Source of the DNA: Bacteroidia bacterium
GTDB lineage: Bacteria; Bacteroidota; Bacteroidia; Bacteroidales; Azobacteroidaceae
Reading direction: 5' to 3'
NCBI GenBank assembly: GCA_026000155.1
Contig: BNYG01000002.1
Location: 1-64,000 of the forward strand
Length of the DNA: 64,000 nt
Shown here: piece after piece, positions 15,443 to 23,990 of the stretch
Layout of the letters: the number at the start of each line of letters is the position of its first letter
Numbering within the stretch: position 1 is the first letter of the stretch
Made by a program: the position numbers and the translations under genes
Notes under the pieces: model-generated
The model's database searches: none
Told to the model about the DNA's origin: nothing
Seen by the model: only the letters and a program-made list of their open reading frames with translations

Positions 15443-17095
15443 ATGGAAAATAAATTGGTCTATGACACAAATACGCCAATTCTCTTTTTGATTTTTAACC
15501 GTCCGGAAACAAGCCGGCAGGTTTTTTCTCAAATCAAAAAAGTAAAACCGCAGCGATTGTATATTGCCACAGACGGTCCTCGTTCTCCGGAAGAGAAAAT
15601 CAAATGCGAGGAAACCCGGAAAATCGTTTTTGAAATAGATTGGGAATGTAGCGTAGAAACGCTTTTCCCCGAGGAAAACGTAGGACGTGGAAAAGCCATC
15701 AGTCAAGCCATCTCTTGGTTCTTTGAACAGGAATCGGAAGGAATTGTTTTGGAAGAGGATTGCTTGCCCTCGGACAGCTTTTTCGGCTTTTGTTCCGCAT
15801 TGCTTGAAAAATACAGGGACGATGACCGAATCGGACATATCTCAGGTGGAAACTACCAAAAAGGAATTGTCCGTGGAGACGGTAGCTATTATTTTTCAGC
15901 GTTGACACATGTCTGGGGATGGGCGGGATGGCGTCGGGTATGGAAGGATTATGATTTGGAAATTAATACATTACCTGTTTTTGATAAATTAAATTATCTC
16001 GAAAAAATGCCTGTTCACGGGCCTTTTAAAAATTATTGGAAGCAACAATTGTATTTTCATTATCAATATAAGGAGCAAAAACATTTCTGGACTTTTCCGT
16101 ATGCTTACCATAATCTTATCAATAATCGGTTATCCATTATTCCAAACGTCAATCTGATTAGCATTATCGGTTATTCGACAAAAAACAATCCAACCAATTA
16201 TTTTCCAAACCATCCTTTTGCATATATACCTTTGGGAGAATTAAAAGAATTGAGACACCCCTCATTTGTACTGAATGACATTGTTGCCGATTTATATTCA
16301 CAATCCATAGAATTAAACAAACCGGTACCTTCTAGCCTCAACAGCGATTATTTTTTTCTCAAAGAAAAACTTTTGAAAATACCTGCCGAAGTCTATCCGT
16401 TGAAAATACCCCGAATTATTCACCAAATATATGAAGACCCATCAGGCCCACCTGAACATTTAATTACAGTATCTGAAACATGGAAAACTTGTCATCCGCA
16501 TTGGGAATATCGGTTTTGGAACAAGCAAGCAATTGAAGATTTCTTAGAATCTGTTTTTCCCGATTTCATCCCTTGTTATTACGCTTTCCCTTTTGATGTG
16601 CAACGCTGGGATGCCATACGTTACCTTATTCTGTATCATTTTGGCGGATTATATGCCGACATGGATTATGAATGTTTAGAGCCTCTGGATGCATTGTTGA
16701 ATGATTCTATTTGTTGCATGGGCATGGAACCGGAAGAAAATGCCATTACTCATCATCGGGATATGATTATCGGGAATGCGCTGATGGCATCTGTTCCGGG
16801 TCATCCTTATTTCAAAATGATTATCGATGATATGCGGCAGAATGATATTCATATAACCCATAAAGCAACACAAATTATGGAAACCACTGGCCCATTTATG
16901 GTTACCAGAATTTATAAAAATTATCCGGAAAAATCGGAAATCACACTTTTGCCCGCAGAATTAATAGCACCACTAACTTTAGAAGAAGTCCGCAAAATTA
17001 TGTCCGAACAGGAAACACAATCCTTAGAGGATAAAGTGGAAAAAGCATTTGCAATACATTATTTTTTCGGATCATGGATGCCACAAACTATCTAA
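15443..17095 (+). CDS. Two-domain glycosyltransferase (GT2-like plus GT32/DXD domain)
   Basis: A 550-residue fusion of two glycosyltransferase domains. Residues about 10-260 look like a GT-A nucleotide-sugar transferase (TPILFLIFNRPETSRQ near the start, VLEEDCLPS as acidic motif). Residues about 320-550 are a GT32/OCH1-like domain: PRIIHQIYED, DVQRWDAIRYLILYHFGG and the DXD motif in YADMDYE. Such fusions could build a disaccharide on one acceptor. It starts one base after the preceding stop and is the last gene of the cluster. No membrane segment is visible. Confidence 0.85.
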   Translation: MENKLVYDTNTPILFLIFNRPETSRQVFSQIKKVKPQRLYIATDGPRSPEEKIKCEETRKIVFEIDWECSVETLFPEENVGRGKAISQAISWFFEQESEGIVLEEDCLPSDSFFGFCSALLEKYRDDDRIGHISGGNYQKGIVRGDGSYYFSALTHVWGWAGWRRVWKDYDLEINTLPVFDKLNYLEKMPVHGPFKNYWKQQLYFHYQYKEQKHFWTFPYAYHNLINNRLSIIPNVNLISIIGYSTKNNPTNYFPNHPFAYIPLGELKELRHPSFVLNDIVADLYSQSIELNKPVPSSLNSDYFFLKEKLLKIPAEVYPLKIPRIIHQIYEDPSGPPEHLITVSETWKTCHPHWEYRFWNKQAIEDFLESVFPDFIPCYYAFPFDVQRWDAIRYLILYHFGGLYADMDYECLEPLDALLNDSICCMGMEPEENAITHHRDMIIGNALMASVPGHPYFKMIIDDMRQNDIHITHKATQIMETTGPFMVTRIYKNYPEKSEITLLPAELIAPLTLEEVRKIMSEQETQSLEDKVEKAFAIHYFFGSWMPQTI

Positions 17096-17153
17096 ATTTA
17101 TTTATAAAAAATTCATTATGATGGAAAAACAGAAATCCAAATAGGTTTAAATT

Positions 17154-18077
17154 TCAATATAATTTGTGTTTCAAAATGATAGACGTTTTAACGTAATTGT
17201 CGAGCGACAAACAAACTTCTCTCGCAAACAATTTCGCCCAATCAATTAATTGATCCCATTGATTTTCCGGCAAAGCGGCGAGAGCTTCCAACGAAATACG
17301 GTTTTTCATCAAGCCGCAGGCAAATCCTGCATTGAAATTATCGCCGGCGCCAATTGTGCTGACAGGAATTATGGCCTCCACCGGATAGGTTTTTTCAAAC
17401 CCAGGCGTTTTCAACAAAATTTCTTTTTCGCCTTGAGTAACAATTAAATTTTTATTATCCGGTAAAAAATACTGCTTGTAAATTTCTGCAATGCTTTGTT
17501 CCGGAAATAAAACAGCCAAATCTTCATCCGAACACCGGATGACGGTTGCGTATTGAAAATTCTCGATGAAAGAAGGCATTAATTGCAATCGTTCGCCGGC
17601 ATGGGCTTTCCTGAAATTAATGTCGTAATAAATAATCGCCTTTTGCGCTTGGGCGCAATGCAACAATTCCCGGACTTTATCCCTTAAAACCGGATTGACG
17701 GCAAAATAAGACCCGAAAATCAACAGGTCGTTTTCGTTGATTTCGGGAAAGGAAATATTCAGCCTTTTTTCGGGAAAATCTTTATAAAAAGCATAGTCGG
17801 CATTCCGGTTTTCGTCCAGAAAAGCCATGGAAACAGGCGATTGTCCGTCTTCAAAAAAATCGACATACTCCGTAGAAAGATTGTTTTCTTCCATGAACGA
17901 TTGGATCCATTCGCCCACTTTATCTTTTCCCAATTCGCTGATAAACAAGGCGGGAATTCCACAACGCCCCAAGGAGACCATGCAATTGAACGTAGAACCG
18001 CCGGGAACCGCCCGCTGGGGCTGGTTATTTTGGAATATAACGTCGAGAATCGTTTCCCCGATACCGATGACTTTCAT
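17154..18077 (-). CDS. PfkB-family sugar kinase
   Basis: A 307-residue ribokinase/fructokinase-type enzyme phosphorylating a sugar with ATP. The N-terminus MKVIGIGETILDVIF and PGGSTFNCMVSLGR form the sugar-binding site; near the C-terminus TIGAGDNFNAGF carries the catalytic Asp and anion hole. Length is normal. The start at 18077 is the one giving this canonical N-terminus; the longer frame adds an unlikely 29 residues. The substrate is probably fructose, but this cannot be proved from sequence. It converges with the RiPP cluster and is divergent from the McrB-like gene. Confidence 0.92.
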   Translation of the reverse strand: MKVIGIGETILDVIFQNNQPQRAVPGGSTFNCMVSLGRCGIPALFISELGKDKVGEWIQSFMEENNLSTEYVDFFEDGQSPVSMAFLDENRNADYAFYKDFPEKRLNISFPEINENDLLIFGSYFAVNPVLRDKVRELLHCAQAQKAIIYYDINFRKAHAGERLQLMPSFIENFQYATVIRCSDEDLAVLFPEQSIAEIYKQYFLPDNKNLIVTQGEKEILLKTPGFEKTYPVEAIIPVSTIGAGDNFNAGFACGLMKNRISLEALAALPENQWDQLIDWAKLFAREVCLSLDNYVKTSIILKHKLY

Positions 18078-18129
18078 TTTTGCTGATTTTTTTGTAAAGG
18101 TACTAAATATTATTGTGAAAAAAAGGTTG

Positions 18130-18137
18130 TATATTTG
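18130..18137 (+). promoter_or_regulatory. Probable -7 box, TATATTTG, of the McrB-like gene
   Basis: TATATTTG fits TAnnTTTG. It overlaps the GTG at 18137 that would be the longest start of the McrB-like frame, which argues for a start at ATG 18152 or 18173. Confidence 0.45.
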
Positions 18138-18172
18138 TGGACAACAATGGTATGACAAAAACAATAGAAATT

Positions 18173-19597
18173 ATGGATAAGCAAATATTTACAGAGATTC
18201 TGAAATTTTTTACAAAAATGGCTCAGGCAAAAATTTATGCCAGGTCGCAATTACAAGGAAAGTACAACTATACGAGGGTTGATACTACTCATAATGTTAT
18301 ATCAAAAGTTTATAAAAAAGAAGATAATATTAAACATTATGAGGAAATTGATGCTTCTTGGTTTGATAAAGGATTGAAGTGTATTCATTTTATGAATGGA
18401 AATGCACAAAACAAGAATCGCGCCTTTCGACATGCTAATTTTCATATCTATAATCCTAATTTGCAAACCTACCTTGCCATTGAAATCGGACCAATTTTTT
18501 CTGAAAATAAAACTTTGGATAACAGTAGCGATGATAATTATGATACTATTTGCGGATATTATGTAACGCTTTTTGAGACAGGATATGAAAAACATAAAAA
18601 TATAGATAAACAAACAAAAGATTATGACAAAGAATTTTACAAAACGTTTGCTCTAACTGATATTGATGGTATATATGCTTATGTGAATGAATTATTGTCT
18701 AAAATTCCTCAAAACATGAAACCGGATAATCCTTTTTTGAATAGTGTTATTGAACTGCTCCAATCAAACGGAAATATAATTTTAACAGGTGCTCCCGGAA
18801 CGGGTAAAACTTATTTGGCAAAGCAAATTGCCGAAGCGATGAAGGCAGAATCGGCTTTTGTACAATTCCATCCCTCCTACGATTATACCGACTTTGTAGA
18901 AGGATTACGACCAACGTCACCTGATGATAATGGAAATATAGGTTTTGAACGGACAAACGGTGTATTTAAAGATTTTTGTAAAAAAGCATTAGCCGATTGT
19001 AAATACAAAGACGTTGATACCAAGCCTGTGTTTGATGAAGAAAATAGTAAAAAATTCATTTTCATCATTGACGAAATAAATCGTGGCGAAAAGGGCAAAG
19101 TACAAACGCAATATCAAAATTTGGTGACAGAAAAAGATAAAAATGGCAAAGATGAACCATTTTACAAAGGTTTTTATGTTCCAGAAAATGTATATATCAT
19201 TGGTACTATGAATGATATAGACCGTAGCGTTGAAAGTTTTGATTTTGCAATGCGGAGGAGGTTTACTTGGAAAGAAATAAAAGCAGAAGACAGCCAAAAA
19301 ATGTTTGAAAATGAAGATTGGAAAGACGAGGCAATCAAACGAATGAATTCCTTAAATAATGCAATTTCTAACATTCAAGGACTTGGCTCGGCGTATCACA
19401 TTGGGGCAGCATATTTCAAAAATAATTTACCAAAATATACCGATAATCCATTGGAAAATGTGTGGAATTATCATTTAAAACCTCTTTTGTTTGAGTACTT
19501 GCGTGGAATGCCTGATGCCGAAACAAAATTAAAAGAATTAGAAAATGCCTATAATTTAAAATCAAATACAACCAATGAGCAAGGAACTTCAAATTAG
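18173..19597 (+). CDS. McrB-like AAA+ ATPase/GTPase without an McrC partner
   Basis: A 474-residue AAA+ protein resembling the motor of McrBC-type restriction. The N-terminal ~190 residues are a putative DNA- or substrate-recognition domain with no recognised family. The AAA+ core has Walker A GAPGTGKT (206-213), Walker B FIFIIDEINRGE, a sensor region IIGTMNDIDRS, and the Arg-rich FAMRRRF. Starts at 18137, 18152 and 18173 are possible; 18173 clears the -7 box. No mcrC gene follows; instead rhuM overlaps by 23 bases. Either the nuclease is supplied elsewhere or the protein works with RhuM (inference). Confidence 0.85.
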   Translation: MDKQIFTEILKFFTKMAQAKIYARSQLQGKYNYTRVDTTHNVISKVYKKEDNIKHYEEIDASWFDKGLKCIHFMNGNAQNKNRAFRHANFHIYNPNLQTYLAIEIGPIFSENKTLDNSSDDNYDTICGYYVTLFETGYEKHKNIDKQTKDYDKEFYKTFALTDIDGIYAYVNELLSKIPQNMKPDNPFLNSVIELLQSNGNIILTGAPGTGKTYLAKQIAEAMKAESAFVQFHPSYDYTDFVEGLRPTSPDDNGNIGFERTNGVFKDFCKKALADCKYKDVDTKPVFDEENSKKFIFIIDEINRGEKGKVQTQYQNLVTEKDKNGKDEPFYKGFYVPENVYIIGTMNDIDRSVESFDFAMRRRFTWKEIKAEDSQKMFENEDWKDEAIKRMNSLNNAISNIQGLGSAYHIGAAYFKNNLPKYTDNPLENVWNYHLKPLLFEYLRGMPDAETKLKELENAYNLKSNTTNEQGTSN

Positions 19598-20603
19598 AAA
19601 TAGCACCGCCGATTTTTTGGTTTTTACGAGGCAAAACGGCGAAGACGGAATTGCTGTGCGCATAGAAGATGAAAATGTGTGGCTACGGGCGGAAGCAATA
19701 GCAGAACTTTTTCAGAAAAGTCGCCCAACTATTGTTGAACACTTGAAACATATTTTTGAATCAGGCGAATTGGATGAAAATTCAGTTTGTCGGAAATTCC
19801 GACAAACTGCCGAAGACGGTAAAAACTACAATGTCAATTTTTACAGTTTGGAAGCAATTATTGCTGTCGGTTATCGGGCAGATTCCGAGCGTGCTATTCA
19901 GTTTCGGCAGTGGGCGACAAAAGTATTGAGCGAATTTTCAAAAAAAGGCTATCTTATAGACAAACAGCGCCTTATCAACGACCAAGTTTTTTCAAAGCGC
20001 TATTTTGATGAACTTGTTGCCGAGATACAGGAGATAAGAGCAAGCGAGCGGAAATTTTATCAAAAAATTACTGATATTTACGCTACAGCCGTAGATTACG
20101 ACAAGGAAAGTTCCACAACACGCGATTTTTTTGCCAATGTTCAAAACAAATTGCATTTTGCCATTCATAGAAATACCGCTGCCGAGTTGATTGTGAAACG
20201 CGCCAACGCAAAAGAAATCAATATGGGGCTTACGAATTGGAAAAATGCGCCTGACGGAAAAATTATCAAAACCGACGTTTCTATCGCAAAAAATTATCTG
20301 TTGCAATTTGAATTGACGGAATTAAACGAGATTGTTGAAATGTATCTTGATTACGCCAATCGTCAGGCGAGGCGGTATGTTCCTATGACCATGAACGATT
20401 GGAAGGCAAAATTAGATGCCTTTCTGAATTTCAATGATGCGCCTTTGTCTGACGGAATTGGAAAAATCACTCACGAAATTGCCAAAGCCTTTGCCGAAAG
20501 CGAATTTGAAAAATACCGCGTCATTCAAGACAAAACCTATATATCTGATTTTGATAAACTTTTGATACAAACGAAACAACTTGCAGAAGAAAACACGAAG
20601 TAG
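19575..20603 (+). CDS. RhuM family protein
   Basis: A 342-residue protein of the RhuM (virulence-associated, DUF-type) family, common beside restriction-modification genes and in mobile islands. Recognisable stretches are VWLRAEAIAELFQKSRPTI (a wHTH-like segment at about 31-49), FYSLEAIIAVGYRADSERA, FRQWATKVLSEF and, near the C-terminus, YLDYANRQARR. The molecular function is not established. Its start overlaps the McrB-like gene by 23 bases in another frame, so the two are co-expressed. A 27-base palindrome lies within it (19783-19809). Confidence 0.88.
   Translation: MSKELQIRNSTADFLVFTRQNGEDGIAVRIEDENVWLRAEAIAELFQKSRPTIVEHLKHIFESGELDENSVCRKFRQTAEDGKNYNVNFYSLEAIIAVGYRADSERAIQFRQWATKVLSEFSKKGYLIDKQRLINDQVFSKRYFDELVAEIQEIRASERKFYQKITDIYATAVDYDKESSTTRDFFANVQNKLHFAIHRNTAAELIVKRANAKEINMGLTNWKNAPDGKIIKTDVSIAKNYLLQFELTELNEIVEMYLDYANRQARRYVPMTMNDWKAKLDAFLNFNDAPLSDGIGKITHEIAKAFAESEFEKYRVIQDKTYISDFDKLLIQTKQLAEENTK
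19783..19809. repeat. 27-base palindrome inside rhuM
   Basis: CAGTTTGTCGGAA and TTCCGACAAACTG form 13-base perfect arms around a single central A. The encoded residues (SVCRKFRQTA) fit the normal RhuM alignment in my reading, so it may be a native sequence rather than an insertion. Confidence 0.6.
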
Positions 20604-20657
20604 GACATCCAATTTTGCTTTCCGATGACGATACCCGACAAAATGTTGCTAAATCAT

Positions 20658-23213
20658 TTATTTTTCAGGATAGAGGACCTCCCACCATTCCGGTTGATTT
20701 TTCAGCCATTTGGCAAACCAGGCATAAATGGTTTTGTTCCACTCGATGCGTTTTTTGTAATCAAGAATACCATGATTTTCCCCTTGTACCTGAATAAATT
20801 CGACTTCTTTGCCCAATATTTTCAAGGCATTATACATCTGGATACTTTCGCCGATAGGAACATTGGTATCTGCCGTTCCGTGCAGCAATAAAAGCGGCGT
20901 ATTGATTTTATCGGCATTGAACAACGGACTTTGCCCGGCATACAAACCGGGATTGTTCCACGGATAACTGTACGCGCTGGCGGCTCCGCTGTAGGCATAT
21001 CCCCAATAACCTTCGCCCCAATAACTGGCAATGGAACTGATGCCCGCATGGGAAACGGCAGCCGCAAAAATATCCGTTTTCGTTTGCAGGTATTGTGTCA
21101 TAAAACCGCCGTAAGAAGCGCCGACGCAACCGACTTTGGTACTATCGACAAACGAATGTTCGCGGTAAAACTGCTGAACGCCTTCGATAATTTCATCGGC
21201 AGTAGTTTTTCCCCAGGCATTGACATGGCGCGCCGAAAATTCCTGTCCGTAACCGGTTGTTCCTGAAGGTTGAAGCGTATAAACGACATAGCCCAAAGAG
21301 GCATAGACCTGTAAGGGATACGTGCTTTCAAATACGCGGGAAACGGGAGAAGTTCCGCCGTAATAATAAACAATCAGCGGATATTTTTTATTCGGATCAA
21401 AATTGGGAGGCAGATAATATCGTCCGTCAATGACCGTGTTGCCGGATGTGAACGTCCAAGTCGTCACCGGCGAAACAATTAATTCATCCAATTGCGATTG
21501 ATAGGGGTCGGACAATAAAGTCGATTTCTGCGATTTCAAATCGTAAGCATAAATCCGGTAAGCATTGGTCGGATTTTCACCCCGGAAAAGCGCTACTGCT
21601 TGGGTATCAGCTACTTTGAAAGCGGCGATAATATCTTCCGGTAAATCCAATAACGTATAGTTTTGGGTTTGTGTATCGTATTTGTAAATGTGAATACAAT
21701 CCTTGTCCTCCGCCCGGAAATAGATGTTTTTATCGTAAGGCGACCATTGGACATCCACTATATTCGGATTGAAATCTTTGGTAATGGCTTCCACTTTTTT
21801 ATCTTTGCGGTGATAAATAAAAGCCTGTTTATCGTAAGTATTGGAAATTTGTCCTTTCGACAGATTTTCCCCGATACCGCCAAAAGCTTCGGCGCTTCCG
21901 GTGACTAAAATATCCTTTCCATCCGGAGAATAAGCAGCTCCCGAAATAAAAGCATCCTGCAATAAAGTATCCAATTGCAAGGTCTGGATATCCAATTCGA
22001 ACAAGATTTGCTTATCAAAAGGACGGTGGGTAATATCCTCTTCGGAGGTAAAAAGCAATGCTTTTTTACTGTCCGGGCTGATATCGGCAAGCCAGGTGTT
22101 TGTTCTTCCGAACGTAATCTGTTGCAAGCTGTTGTCGGAAAAAGAATACAAAGCAAGGGAAGCTCGTTTCCCGAAAGAGCCGTCCCTGCTGGGTGAAAGC
22201 AGGCGTTTTAAATCGCCTTTATCTTCCGGAATTTCTTCATTTACCGACAAAAGCGCCCATTGAGCATCGGGAGAAATCACAAAATAATCGAATGTAAGTC
22301 CTTGGGCAAGCACCGTTTCCTGGAAAGAAGGAATATCCAGCAAAACCAAGTCTTTGTTTTTCAATCCGTTCCGATAATAAACCAACTGGTTTTTCCCGGT
22401 TACCCATTGCGGATTGATTTCGAACGGAAAACGGTAAAGCGTTTGATTGGTCTTCAATTCCCGTAATTCCATGTTGGACAGGCTTTTCCCTCCGGTAGAA
22501 ACTTCTTTGGTATTGATCAGGTAATAATTTCCGGTCGATGAAAGGCTTCCCGCCGTCACGCGGTTGCCGTCAAGAATATCGTTGATGGTTATCCGGCGTT
22601 TTCCACCGGTCGAAAGCGTAACTTGCGCCAATGAATCTTTTTTGGCCATTTTAATACTCACCCGGATTTTCGATTCATTAAAATTCCGCACCTCCGCCAA
22701 ATGTTTGATTATCACTTCGTACCGGCGAGGTTCCAAGGTTAAATCAATCGTCACCGTTTTCGCTTTGGACAAACTGTCTTCCTTGGTTTCCTTGTTTTTA
22801 TCTTCCCTGGCATCATTAATAAACACTTCGAACCGGTCGGTGGACGTAATGTTCAGTTCCGCTTTGCAATAACGGTCGGCGTCGATATTAAACGACAATA
22901 ACTGAATAGCTTTATCGCGACTGGGAATTTGGCGGTCGTAAGGAGCATGTTCCAACGAAAAAATACCGCCGGTATCCGCTTTCAGCACTTGCTTGCTGTT
23001 GCGTACCGCATCAAAATCAACCTGGGTTTTCAAGAGATTTTTAGCCTCAAAGGTCTTTTTGTTTACATCGGTAGAATCTATCAGCACCGGATTGTAAACC
23101 GGAATCAAAGGCGAAGCTTTGAACTGCCGGACGGGAATTTCCGTTTGGGAATAAGCATGGATACTCAAGCACAAAAAGAAAAAAGCAACGAATAAGCGAT
23201 TATGAACTGTCAT
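20658..23213 (-). CDS. S9-family prolyl oligopeptidase-like peptidase
   Basis: An 851-residue secreted or periplasmic serine peptidase. The signal peptide (LFVAFFFLCLSIHAYSQ) is followed by a long beta-propeller region and a C-terminal alpha/beta-hydrolase domain. The catalytic Ser lies in GASYGGF, the Asp in HGTADTNVP and the His in GENHGILD. It is of DPP-IV/acylaminoacyl-peptidase type and should cut short peptides after proline or alanine in nutrient uptake (family knowledge). It is transcribed alone, from a TATCTTTG box upstream, and converges on rhuM. Confidence 0.93.
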   Translation of the reverse strand: MTVHNRLFVAFFFLCLSIHAYSQTEIPVRQFKASPLIPVYNPVLIDSTDVNKKTFEAKNLLKTQVDFDAVRNSKQVLKADTGGIFSLEHAPYDRQIPSRDKAIQLLSFNIDADRYCKAELNITSTDRFEVFINDAREDKNKETKEDSLSKAKTVTIDLTLEPRRYEVIIKHLAEVRNFNESKIRVSIKMAKKDSLAQVTLSTGGKRRITINDILDGNRVTAGSLSSTGNYYLINTKEVSTGGKSLSNMELRELKTNQTLYRFPFEINPQWVTGKNQLVYYRNGLKNKDLVLLDIPSFQETVLAQGLTFDYFVISPDAQWALLSVNEEIPEDKGDLKRLLSPSRDGSFGKRASLALYSFSDNSLQQITFGRTNTWLADISPDSKKALLFTSEEDITHRPFDKQILFELDIQTLQLDTLLQDAFISGAAYSPDGKDILVTGSAEAFGGIGENLSKGQISNTYDKQAFIYHRKDKKVEAITKDFNPNIVDVQWSPYDKNIYFRAEDKDCIHIYKYDTQTQNYTLLDLPEDIIAAFKVADTQAVALFRGENPTNAYRIYAYDLKSQKSTLLSDPYQSQLDELIVSPVTTWTFTSGNTVIDGRYYLPPNFDPNKKYPLIVYYYGGTSPVSRVFESTYPLQVYASLGYVVYTLQPSGTTGYGQEFSARHVNAWGKTTADEIIEGVQQFYREHSFVDSTKVGCVGASYGGFMTQYLQTKTDIFAAAVSHAGISSIASYWGEGYWGYAYSGAASAYSYPWNNPGLYAGQSPLFNADKINTPLLLLHGTADTNVPIGESIQMYNALKILGKEVEFIQVQGENHGILDYKKRIEWNKTIYAWFAKWLKNQPEWWEVLYPEK

Positions 23214-23238
23214 GGAATCAAATTTGAAAATTAAAGTT

Positions 23239-23246
23239 CAAAGATA
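23239..23246 (-). promoter_or_regulatory. -7 box, TATCTTTG, of the S9 peptidase gene
   Basis: On the reverse strand TATCTTTG lies 25 bases upstream of the ATG at 23213, matching TAnnTTTG. No clear -33 TTTG was seen. Confidence 0.5.
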
Positions 23247-23260
23247 ATTAAATTCTATTA

Positions 23261-23300
23261 ATTTGGTTAATTATTTTCCTCAGTGCTATAAAAAATAGTT
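23261..23300. repeat. Dispersed intergenic element, copy A
   Basis: The 40 bases begin ATTTGGTTAATTATTTT and continue through CAGTGCTATAAAAA to TAGTT. A close copy lies at 33633-33676. Both sit near the ends of intergenic regions; this one precedes the toxin-antitoxin promoter. Function unknown. Confidence 0.5.
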
Positions 23301-23309
23301 AAGCAAATT

Positions 23310-23340
23310 TTTGTTTTATCTGTATATAGATGTATCTTTG
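23310..23340 (+). promoter_or_regulatory. Promoter of the toxin-antitoxin and hdrCB run (TTTG-N19-TATCTTTG)
   Basis: TTTG at 23310-23313 and TATCTTTG at 23333-23340 have exact 19-base spacing, the best promoter match in this stretch. It is 24 bases before the antitoxin ATG. As no other promoter is evident before hdrC, it may drive hdrCB as well. Confidence 0.75.
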
Positions 23341-23363
23341 TAATAAATTTACAATAAAAAACC

Positions 23364-23609
23364 ATGCAAGCGGTAAAGTTAAAAAAAGATATTATTTCGT
23401 ATGTAACGGGATTAGATGATAAAAAACTGATTCAGGAACTTTATCAATGGGTGATAACCAAAGAAAAAGCTATTCATTCAGCAGACTTTATTCCACCTAA
23501 ACGCAAAGGTAATTTAACCGAAGGTTATGGTATTTGGTTTGATGATGTATTGAATAATGAACAAGATTATCGCAAAAATATATGGCGAACAGAAAGAAAT
23601 GTTTGGTAG
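23364..23609 (+). CDS. Probable antitoxin partner of the PIN toxin
   Basis: An 81-residue acidic/basic mixed protein directly upstream of and overlapping the PIN-domain gene by 28 bases. The N-terminal half is helical (IISYVTGLDDKKLIQELYQWV) and the C-terminal half holds GYGIWFDDVL. I recognise no defined antitoxin family. The role is inferred from size, order and overlap with a VapC-type toxin. The canonical promoter immediately upstream would be the natural site of autoregulation. Confidence 0.65.
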   Translation: MQAVKLKKDIISYVTGLDDKKLIQELYQWVITKEKAIHSADFIPPKRKGNLTEGYGIWFDDVLNNEQDYRKNIWRTERNVW

Positions 23610-23989
23610 ATACATCTGTAATCATTGCGTTGTTTCGAAAAAACGAAGACGCTAAAAAAGTGTTAGACAGCCTTAACCAAGATGATGTATATATTTGTGA
23701 TATTACCGTTTTGGAAATTTTAGCAGGATGTTTTACGGTGGAAAGAAGAGAGCAAGCGATGAACTTTTTAGATGTTTTCGGACAATTAAAAAATAATGAA
23801 TTGATTTCCGATAAAGCAATTCAATTAATGAAACGCTATTGCATTCAACGAACCGGACAACCTCCTCTTATGCTGCCTGATTGTTTGATTGCCGCTTATG
23901 CCGTATTGCATAAAATGGAATTATTGACATTTAACAAAAAAGACTTTGATTTTATTCAAGGAATTGATATTCATTCAATGAGTAGATAA
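23582..23989 (+). CDS. PIN-domain (VapC-type) ribonuclease toxin
   Basis: A 135-residue PIN-domain protein, probably an RNase toxin. The acidic metal-binding residues are visible: Asp10 in LVDTSVIIALF, Glu in TVLEILAG, and Asp in LPDCLIAAYA, with NKKDFDFI near the C-terminus. VapC toxins cut RNA in the presence of Mg2+ (family knowledge). It overlaps its predicted antitoxin by 28 bases. Its TAA at 23987-23989 is one base from the ATG of hdrC, so the two are likely coupled in translation. Confidence 0.87.
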   Translation: MANRKKCLVDTSVIIALFRKNEDAKKVLDSLNQDDVYICDITVLEILAGCFTVERREQAMNFLDVFGQLKNNELISDKAIQLMKRYCIQRTGQPPLMLPDCLIAAYAVLHKMELLTFNKKDFDFIQGIDIHSMSR

Positions 23990-23990
23990 T

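Noticed and set aside
18137..18172. GTG and first ATG starts of the McrB-like gene
   Set aside because: The GTG is inside the -7 box; ATG 18152 is possible but would leave under 10 bases of leader. 18173 preferred with low certainty.
20604..20657. Small ORFs between rhuM and the S9 peptidase
   Set aside because: They overlap the conserved C-terminus of the peptidase on the other strand and have no features.
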